From contig BSQZ01000030.1 of NCBI GenBank assembly GCA_033239005.1, positions 2,721,501-2,785,500 of the forward strand: a stretch of DNA of 64,000 bases. Direction: 5' to 3'. The DNA is from Lamellibrachia satsuma. Lineage: Eukaryota; Annelida; Polychaeta; Sabellida; Siboglinidae. A program made the translations under genes and the position numbers. Below the pieces are notes generated by a model that saw only the letters and a program-made list of their open reading frames with translations, was not told the origin of the DNA and ran no database searches. This document shows, piece after piece, positions 56,610-64,000 of the stretch. The first letter of the stretch is position 1. Each line of letters begins with the position of its first letter.

Positions 56610-58319
56610 GGCAGGTGCACAGGCATGTGTGTGTTTTCATACTGGTACATTGCATCCCAGATAACACAAACAGGCCAGTCTCTGTATCCTGTATTGATGG
56701 TGTCTCACACATGCAATGTGCTGGAATGCCTTGAGATGCCAACACACAGTTTCACCCTCAGTCCATTTGTCTTCTTGTGTTATGGCTCTTATTCACAGTG
56801 TTGAAGTGTTGTGTAACGCTGCCAGGGATTGTGCTATTTCCGGAGCTAGACACTGACAGAACCTGGGAAAAGAGAGAATCTGGGAAACAAGAAAAAAGAG
56901 TGGGACACACTGGAGATTTATAGAGCAGCATTGTACTCATGATTATGTTGTAATATAATAACACTCTGTATGATAGAACATTGTATCCTGACAGATTGTA
57001 TATGTGAACAATTTATTTATTTTATATATATATATTTTTTTAAATAGCCAATCTAATATTGATAAAATTATGAATTCGTTTATGCAGTTTCACGTTCCTT
57101 TTTAATAATTCTTACAGAAATGCATGTTTTGACTCATACATTTATACACTCTTCGTCCATAACATATACTTTATTCTAACAGCACAGTTTCAAACATGCA
57201 GTAGAATATCATAAAATTAATAATGATGAATAACTTTATTGATTTAGTCCATTCTTAACATGCTTTGAGGTTCATTTCCATTTCTTGCCTCTGTCGGAGG
57301 GGGGGCACACTCCACCCCCCAGTCCCAGTAAGTCAGACTTGCAGTCTCACCTGTCTACAGTACTTGAGAAACAATTTCTTTCACATATGTATCAAATTAT
57401 CCGCTGCTTCAAGTGGCCCTCACATGCCGTGTATTATATTAACATGTGTTTTCAGATGTAGTTTTAGTGTTGATGCAGAAACAGTTGGCTACAGTTATGT
57501 TGTTTGCATGTACTTGTTTCTTCACATGTACCAGTGGGCTGTTGAAACTTGGCACAAAGTTGACCAAATATCTGAAGTTCCCACATATTGATGGCATTTA
57601 TGTGTCGATAGTCATGGGTCTAAATTTACTAAGATAGGTGGCACTGCCAAAAGAAATATGACAAACAATTAAGTGGTAAATAAGTTTGTTAGCTAAGTAT
57701 TTGTTGTTTTGATGACCAAACATTTATATTGTCAACTTTATGATCTGTATAGTTTTGTTGTGTTTATTAAATAGTTATTTTCCAACACAGTTACCACATT
57801 CTTCATTTGTGTTAATGTGTTGATTCATAGCTATCTGTAAAAGTGTGTTATGCGCTGGTCAGTGTTTGTCTCAAGAGGAAAGTTGGTGGACGAAAACATA
57901 AAAACATGTGCCAAAATCTGGGATCTAAATTTCGACCTAGATGACATAATAAAGATGTACAACTATAATATGCTGTAGTGACAGTACGAAACCATACGTA
58001 ATATGTGGCATAATTCCTGCCATGTACACTTTCTGAATCTCGTTCCCACTGCTGGCCTTTCTCAAGAGGCAAACAGTTGCTGACAGGTGCAATAACACAT
58101 CTTTCACTGCATGTTCACAATGTGTTAACATATTTACAATGTGTTAACACATTACCAACTGTTGTACTAACACATTTCATTTTCATCAGTGGCTTTGGAA
58201 CGTGTTTACTTCCAGTTACTTTCACTGTGTTAACACACCGGTTCACATGTGTTTGCAGGTGTGTTATTGATTGCACGCACGGTTGACATTGTTGTGTTGC
58301 CCCACTAACCCCCAGTCAG
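56358..58319 (+). other. Presumed intronic DNA leading to the 58.3-kb exon
   Basis: Contains a (TGCG)n tract (56544-56609) and an AT-rich stretch near 57010-57050. Three GTGTTAACA(C) palindromes lie at 58121, 58141 and 58227 in the 200 bases before the exon. No other exon is supported. Confidence 0.45.
56544..56609. repeat. (TGCG)n microsatellite
   Basis: About 16 TGCG units; CVRACVRA-type frames across it are artefacts. Confidence 0.97.
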
Positions 58320-58562
58320 CACCCTCCAGGAACGCACGACACCCCAACTGTGGCAATGGCAAACGTAGATGCCCTTCTGGAGCTGGGAGACCAGGACGAG
58401 GCCCTCTCTCCCCCTCCCGCCAACAGGGAACAGAGGGAGTCCTCTGATCTCTTTGTTGTGCACACAAGAGATGAGGAAGAAAACATGGAGGAGGACAGGG
58501 AATCAGGGGAAGAGTATCGGGATGAGGATGAGGAGGAGGGTGATGGAAAAAGTGGGGAACAG
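58320..58562 (+). CDS. Candidate 243-nt coding exon, acidic protein segment
   Basis: Acceptor: CCCCACTAACCCCCAGTCAG (AG at 58318-58319; an alternative AG at 58314-58315 would add four bases). Donor: CAG followed by GTATAG. In phase 0 it is open for 81 codons: HPPGTHDTPTVAMANVDALL, then ELGDQDEALSPPP, SSDLFVVHTRDEEENMEED and a Glu/Asp-rich tail ending DGKSGEQ. GC content and codon pattern differ from the AT-rich surroundings. The protein is not recognised; composition suggests a disordered acidic linker. Phase 0 at the 3' side fits the exon at 61453. A start at the internal ATG (58357) is possible if this is a first coding exon. Confidence 0.6.
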
Positions 58563-59009
58563 GTATAGTGCTGCGAAGGGATAACTAACTGAGTCCGGAT
58601 CTATCTCTGGTTGTCTTGTCAACACTGGTGTCTTCTCCCTATTCCTAATCAAATACCTTATCCCACTCTCTCTGTTTCCCAGCTCCCATCAGTGCATCGT
58701 TCGTTCACAAGGCCTCTCTATATGTCTGTCTATATTCGTCTATTCATTTGTATCCATCTGTCTGTCCATTTGTCTCCACTTGCATCTCAATTTGTCTCTC
58801 CATTTGTCTGTACATGTCTCCATTTGTCTGTACATGTGTCTATCCACTTGTCTCGCCATTTGTCTTGTTATCTTTGTCTTCTTTATATATACACACATTC
58901 ACACAGGCATATTTTCTTATGTACATACATTGTCATGCATAAATATTTTAATATCTATGTCTGTCTGCACACATCACACATGCACGCATGCACACACAAT
59001 TGCTGTTTG

Positions 59010-59433
59010 TCCATTATGATCTCTCTCCCCATTTATTCTTCTTTACCAAGTATGGTCTCTCTCCCCCTACCCATTTATACTTCTTTACGAAGTATGGCCT
59101 ATCCCACTACCCATTTATACTTTTTTTTACCAAGTATGGTCTCTCTCCCCCTACACATTTATACTTCTTTACCAAGTATGGTCTCTCTCCCCCTACCCAT
59201 TTATACTTCTTTACCAAGTATGGTCTCTTTCTCCATACCCATTTATACTTCTTTACCAAGTATGGTCTCTCTCCCCCTACCCATTTATACTTCTTTACCA
59301 AGTATGGTCTCTCTCTCCCTACCCATTTATACTTCTTTACCAAGTATGGTCTCTTTTCTCCCTACCCATTTATACTTCTTTACCAAGTATGGTGTCTCTC
59401 CCCCTACCCATTTATACTTCTTTACCAAGTATG
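59010..59433. repeat. 42-bp tandem array, about 10 copies
   Basis: Units of CTTTACCAAGTATGGTCTCT and CTCCCCCTACCCATTTATACTT, with small length variation. The 284- and 168-codon plus-strand frames spanning it have no splice or family support. Confidence 0.93.
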
Positions 59434-59944
59434 TTCTATTGTTTTGTATTGTAACACATTGCTGAAGCAATTACCTCCAGACTTGATGAACTGACACCCT
59501 ATTTGAAGATGAAATACAAGACACATTTTATTTCAAACATGGCGAGAACATGTAGCTTCTTTTTCCCCAACTGTTTCAAACCAACCCTACTGTAGTCTTA
59601 TTCTTTCTGATACAACCTCAACTCCCTGGCAAAGACGTCCATGTCTCATTCACTGCATGAGCATGTTTATATATGCATGGTTTGTTTGTTAAGTAACCGA
59701 GTCACATAACATAGCAGATTGATATATCTTGATAACAACAAAATGACAATGAATGCTGCAGTTTTGTTTTGGGTTGGGTTGAAGAGTTCACAATTGCAGA
59801 GAACGGGTAAACACACAATTTGTAGACTTCCACCAAATGCAATACAACTGGCATTGCGTGCTTTCTATGCCAGAGCATTGTTTTATTGGCACCATGTCGA
59901 CTAAACATACTGGTCGACCAATCATGGAATTTGACGGCTACGGA

Positions 59945-60110
59945 GATAATTATGGTCAAAAATAATTTAATAGTTTGTCCATTGATTTCAACAAAACCAT
60001 ATATATAACAACTTTGTACATATAAGCTAAGTAACTTGTAATCGACACTAGGTAGGTTTGATTTTTCATGAGTTTAATCTAAAATGAGAGGAGTGAAAGT
60101 TGCACTGAAG
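59945..60110 (-). mobile_element. Partial third copy of the 34667/38325 MITE family
   Basis: AATTTAATAGTTTGTCCATT, CAACAAAACCATATAT and GACACTAGGTAGGTTTGATT match 38668-38765 in the same orientation as that copy. Its other end could not be placed, so limits are approximate. Confidence 0.6.
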
Positions 60111-60161
60111 AGATTACCTTTGAACACAATTTGGAATGTTTCTATGAACATGACTTGAAAA

Positions 60162-61420
60162 CAAACTTGGGGTCAATTACTTTATAGCAATTCCAGTTAC
60201 ATACACATTACAAATGCCAATTCCAATTACAAATACAAGTTCCAATTGCAGTTATCAATTCTATATCAAAATAAAAGCCTGTGAATAGAGCAACCACAGG
60301 CAACAGACATACCCCACAGACATACATCACAGACATACACCACAGACATACCCCACAGGCATACACCACAGACATACACCACAGACATATCCCACAGACA
60401 TACCCCACAGACATACACCACAGACATACCCCACAGACATACCCCACAGACATACACCACAGACATATCCCACAGACATACACCACAGACATACCCCACA
60501 GGCATACACCACAGACATATACCACAGACATACCCCACAGACATACACCACAGACATACACCACATACATACACCACAGACATACACCACAGACATACCC
60601 CACAGACATACACCACAGACATACCCCACAGACATACCCCACAGACATACACCACAGACATACCCCACAGACATACACCACAGACATACCCCACAGACAT
60701 ACACCACAGACATACCCCACAGGCATACCCCACAGACATACCCCACAGACATACCCCACAGACATACACCACAGACATACCCCACAGACATACACCACAG
60801 ATATACACCACAGACATACCCCACAGACATACCCCACAGACATACACCACAGACATACACCACAGACATACCCCACAGACATACCCCACAGACATACACC
60901 ACAGACATACACCACAGACATACCCCACAGACATACCCCACAGACATACACCACAGACATACACCACAGACATACACCACAGACATACCCCACAGACATA
61001 CACCACAGACATACACCACAGACATACCCCACAGACATACACCACAGACATACCCACAGACATACACTACAGACATACCCCACAGGCATACCCCACAGGC
61101 ATACCCCACAGACATACCCCACAGACATACTCAACGTCCAAAAATAACATCAATTAAATAGCAGCTTTATTTAATTTCTGCATATTGTAGTAAATAATGG
61201 AAAACAAATATATTTAATTGATTATTTGTGGCACATAATTTGAGTTATGAAGTGATATGACATAATTGAATAAGTAATTGAAACGTATTTGAAAAGTAAT
61301 TGAAAATGCCAATTACTTTTTCACCAATTCCAATTACTTTTGAAAATAAAGCACCATTCCAATTCCGGAATTGGAATTGGCATTACAATTCCAAATACAA
61401 TGTACTTGCTCCCAAGTTTG
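60162..61420. mobile_element. hAT-like non-autonomous element with 8-bp target duplication
   Basis: Left end CAAACTTGGGGTCAATTAC (60162-60180), right end (reverse complement) CAAACTTGGGAGCAAGTAC. Flanks are CTTGAAAA (60154-60161) and CTTGAAAG (61421-61428), an 8-bp duplication with one mismatch. Both arms are rich in CCAATTCCAATTAC repeats, ending with the palindrome CCAATTCCGGAATTGG near 61358. The interior is dominated by a 13-bp array (60303-61131). No transposase. It ends 32 bases before the candidate exon at 61453. Confidence 0.8.
60303..61131. repeat. 13-bp tandem array, about 64 copies
   Basis: Two unit forms, CCCCACAGACATA and CACCACAGACATA, are interspersed irregularly, with rare GGCATA variants. 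Period 13 carries every unit through all reading phases, and none contains a stop, so several long frames (up to 308 codons) are open at once. These are not genes. Confidence 0.97.
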
Positions 61421-61452
61421 CTTGAAAGATCACAAAGTTCTTTCAATTCCAG

Positions 61453-61683
61453 CTATCAACCTCATTGGACGAGTTTGATCCATTTTCGACGACAGAGACA
61501 GTGGAGACAGTCGAGACCTTCAGCAGTGGCGAGGTTGTCCGCACGGTCGTAGTAACAAAGACATCTAAGCTGTCGTCATCAAACTCACAGAACTCGGACA
61601 GCGAACAGCAGAACGACGAATCACAGTTTGACGATCTGCTCGGTGGATTGGCAACTGATACAATGACAACCACAAGCGGAATG
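61453..61683 (+). CDS. Candidate 231-nt coding exon, Ser/Thr-rich acidic segment
   Basis: Acceptor TTCTTTCAATTCCAG; donor ATG followed by GTGAGT. Phase 0 to phase 0, 77 codons: LSTSLDEFDPFSTTETVETV, then ETFSSGEVVRTVVVTKTSKL, a Ser/Gln/Asn-rich stretch, FDDLLGGLATDTM and TTTSGM. The frame joins in phase with the exon at 58320. DPF and DLL motifs are of the kind used by endocytic and trafficking adaptors to bind partners, but such short motifs are weak evidence. The exon is rich in CpG relative to its flanks. I cannot name the protein. Confidence 0.65.
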
Positions 61684-61905
61684 GTGAGTCGATTGTCTCA
61701 GTTCATCTGATCATCTGTCTCCTAATTTGCCATATTGTAGCTAATATATGTACTTAGTACAATACAAAAGAATCCATTAAATAACTTGTATGTTTTTGCA
61801 TTTATTTTATATGATACAGAAAAACTCACTTTATAGAGAAAACCTATAGATATAATCATGTCATGGCCAATTTAATTTACTCATGGAAAATGAAAACAAC
61901 CAAAG

Positions 61906-61943
61906 CAGTGCAGCAGTGCAGCAGTGCAGCAGTGCAGCAGTAC
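61906..61943. repeat. 8-bp tandem repeat
   Basis: About five units of AGCAGTGC. Confidence 0.9.
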
Positions 61944-62837
61944 AACAACTAGTCAGTCTCACCTCTTTATAAAGACCACCACGAGAAAGAACAACTGTTC
62001 GTCTATTAGATACAATATGGTACATTGCAACACTGCTTTGTAACGTACAGTGACACAAGAACTCTGTAGAACTGTTTCTCTTGGTGAACTACATGTGTTT
62101 CACAACAGCTTTGTTTGCTGGCCCAAAGAATGTTATTCTTGGGACTGAATCTTTCCCAAATGGTCCCGTGTATCTCTGCCTGACTCTTCCTGAGAACACC
62201 AGTCTCCACAGAAGTGATGATACGCAAGTAATCTTATTATTGTCATATGTAACATAATGTAGCTTGATTACCAGTAAATAATTGGAAAGTCCACGCATTT
62301 ATATAGCAGATTTATAATATAGAATAATATAGCTGATGGAATATGTCCCCTGTAGACACTTAACATCACAACAGGGTGTGTCTGGGGAAGATGGAGCCCT
62401 CTAGAACACCTCAAGTCACAACAGGGTCTACATCTGGGGAAGATGGGCCCCTGTAAAACACCTAATGTCATAACAGGGTGTGTGTCTGGGTTAGATAAAG
62501 AAGTGTAATTGGAGGAAATACAGGGTAGACTTAGGCTGAACCAGAACAGGTCTGCCAAGAGGAAGCCCTCATGAAGGGTATTATGGTATTCACTTCCCTG
62601 ATAATTGACTTCCGGCAATTAGGCTGAAGGCTTTGCCAGATATAAGCCATCAAGTGCTTAGATTATTGCTGAACTGGTCTACTTTTTTGCTTTTCTGGGA
62701 CTCGAAACAGCTGCAAAATGTCTACTTGTGCAACGACACATTTCATGCAGCATTAGTCCATCTGGGAGGCTGTTGTAATTCTTTGGTTGCAACATGGAAA
62801 TAGTTGATGCTTTAAAATTACTACCCTGTGAAGGATT

Positions 62838-63141
62838 CACTCACTCACTCACTCACTCACTCACTCACTCACTCACTCACTCACTCACTCACGCACACAC
62901 GCACTCGCTCACTCACCCATGCACGCACTCACGCATGCACGCACTCACGCATGCACACACGCACTCCATCATGCGCTCACAAGCGCACTCACTCACACTC
63001 AGTGACGCACTCACTCACTCATGCATGCACTCACGCACGCACTCAATCACTCACTCATGCATGCACTCACGCACGCACTCAATCACTCACTCACGCACGC
63101 ACGCACTCACACACTAACTCATGCACTTGCGCGCTCGCATG

Positions 63142-63175
<34 letters not shown>
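62838..63175. repeat. (CACT)n grading into mixed ACTC/ACGC/CA repeats
   Basis: Pure CACT for about 55 bases, then CACGCACGCACTCACT-type mosaic, ending in (CA)n at about 63145-63173. THSLTHSL-type frames are artefacts. Confidence 0.95.
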
Positions 63176-63176
<1 letters not shown>

Positions 63177-63799
63177 ACCTAAGTAAGATGGGATCTGGGC
63201 AGCCTTCCTAATGATGTCCTTGTAGTTGGGTGGCAGCCACTGGTGCCCTAGTATGTTTCCCTGCTAAAAACTGCCCCCAAATCCAGACATTCTGTTGTCT
63301 GCATTCTGGGTTGATGTTTTCTTCACCGGATGTTTTGCTGATGTTTTCCGGTGGTTGTGCGACTGCGCTCAGTGCGATAACTTTCTCCTTGTTACATTCT
63401 GTTCGTTGCATTCGCTGATCAAAGCTTGCACAGCCGTCGTGAATGTAATACACAGGCATTGTGAAGCTGCGTGGGGTCCATTATTATTCAGGTGGCATTT
63501 TGTAGCCCCTGTTTCTGATTGTGGGACAGCTGCTATGGGAGGCTGGGGAACACAGACCCGAGTTGCTATGTGTAGGAGAGGCAGTGGCCCCACAGTGGCC
63601 AAAACAACTGGAGGAAGATCGCTTGCCTTGGTGTGGCTTGTTATTGTTATTGCAGACTCGTAATCCACAAACATATACAGCTGTACATGACATTGTTGTT
63701 ACATAATGAAAAATGACAATACTCAGTAGTAGAAACATCAGTTAGACAAAATTATGTTGTGCTGAGATATTAAATCACAACATCGCATTTTTCTTGATT

Positions 63800-63886
63800 G
63801 AAAACATCATAGCTACCATCTTTCATTTGAAAACATCGTAGCTGCCATCTTTCATTTGAAAACATCGTAGCTGCCATCTTTCATTT
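63800..63886. repeat. 29-bp tandem repeat, three copies
   Basis: Units GAAAACATCGTAGCTGCCAT plus CTTTCATTT; the first copy has two substitutions. Reverse complement contains AAGATGGCAGC, close to the YY1 consensus. Confidence 0.95.
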
Positions 63887-64000
63887 GCTCCAGTTCACAA
63901 ACCTCTTTTGCACAATCATAGTGTGTAACATTAACGTTGATGTGACTCTTTTCTTGACATTTATGCTCACTAGCTTTCAGAGGTATTTGTATTTGCTACA

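Larger units (their letters stand above)
61684..64000 (+). other. Presumed intron with short tandem repeats
   Basis: No further exon is confirmed. Repeats: 8-bp AGCAGTGC (61906-61943), a 58-bp repeat of about 2.5 copies (CACAACAGGGTGTGTCTGGG, 62346-62490), the ACTC/ACGC tract (62838-63175) and three 29-bp units at 63800-63886. A moderately CpG-containing segment at 63290-63440 has open frames but no clear splice sites. Confidence 0.45.

Noticed and set aside
58611..59494. 284- and 168-codon plus-strand frames with Cys/Leu/His-rich text
   Set aside because: Mostly CATTTGTCTGTCCATTTGTC-type low complexity and the 42-bp array; no splice or family support. The upstream real exon ends at 58562.
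60208..61147. Four overlapping open frames of 260-308 codons
   Set aside because: A 13-bp stop-free unit keeps all frames open; the array sits inside a MITE.

Overview
The window reads as nuclear DNA of a metazoan, probably a marine invertebrate. The reasons are spliceosomal-style exons, CR1-like LINEs, hAT-, pogo/Tigger- and Harbinger-like elements, and very heavy mini- and microsatellite content. No bacterial operon, rRNA, convincing tRNA or CRISPR is visible. I cannot name the species or phylum.

Left part (1-21.5 kb) is a graveyard of nested transposons. A relic BED-finger/hAT-type transposase gene (426-2674, two exons) carries about 16 copies of a 78-bp repeat inside its zinc-finger exon. 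A decayed CR1-like LINE (2700-5080) follows. Next is a minus-strand exon relic of a SWIM/MULE-like protein (5648-6890) that carries about 21 copies of a 49-bp repeat inside the exon. A pogo/Tigger-like DDE transposase with a C-terminal PHD finger (8400-13608) is split by a nearly full-length CR1-like LINE (8764-12730). That LINE has an SGNH/esterase ORF1 and an endonuclease/reverse-transcriptase ORF2, and only a few lesions separate it from an open copy. Further LINE 3' fragments on both strands lead to a 1.9-kb array of a 39-bp unit (17460-19388).

Right part (about 21.5-64 kb) looks like the CpG-poor body of one or more plus-strand genes. A CpG-containing segment with a good splice donor (21490-21725) is a candidate promoter and first exon. 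Candidate coding exons lie at 40103-40141, 50880-51018, 58320-58562 and 61453-61683. The last two are phase-compatible and would encode an acidic, low-complexity protein segment I do not recognise. The intervening DNA, presumably intron, holds structurally complete short DNA elements: a TTA/TTG-flanked element inside a LINE (27609-28457), a hAT MITE with a perfect 8-bp target duplication (33725-34532), an inverted pair of one MITE family (34667-35153 and 38325-38822), a long-TIR MITE (37299-37739), a TTA-flanked MITE (43177-43714) and an 8-bp-TSD element (60162-61420). At least a dozen minisatellites are also present, three of them inside these MITEs.

Main theme: several tandem arrays appear to have grown from identifiable older sequence (transposase exons, a LINE reverse-transcriptase frame, MITE interiors). 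The long open frames over the arrays are products of stop-free repeat units, not genes. All assignments come from reading the sequence; no alignment or database search was run.
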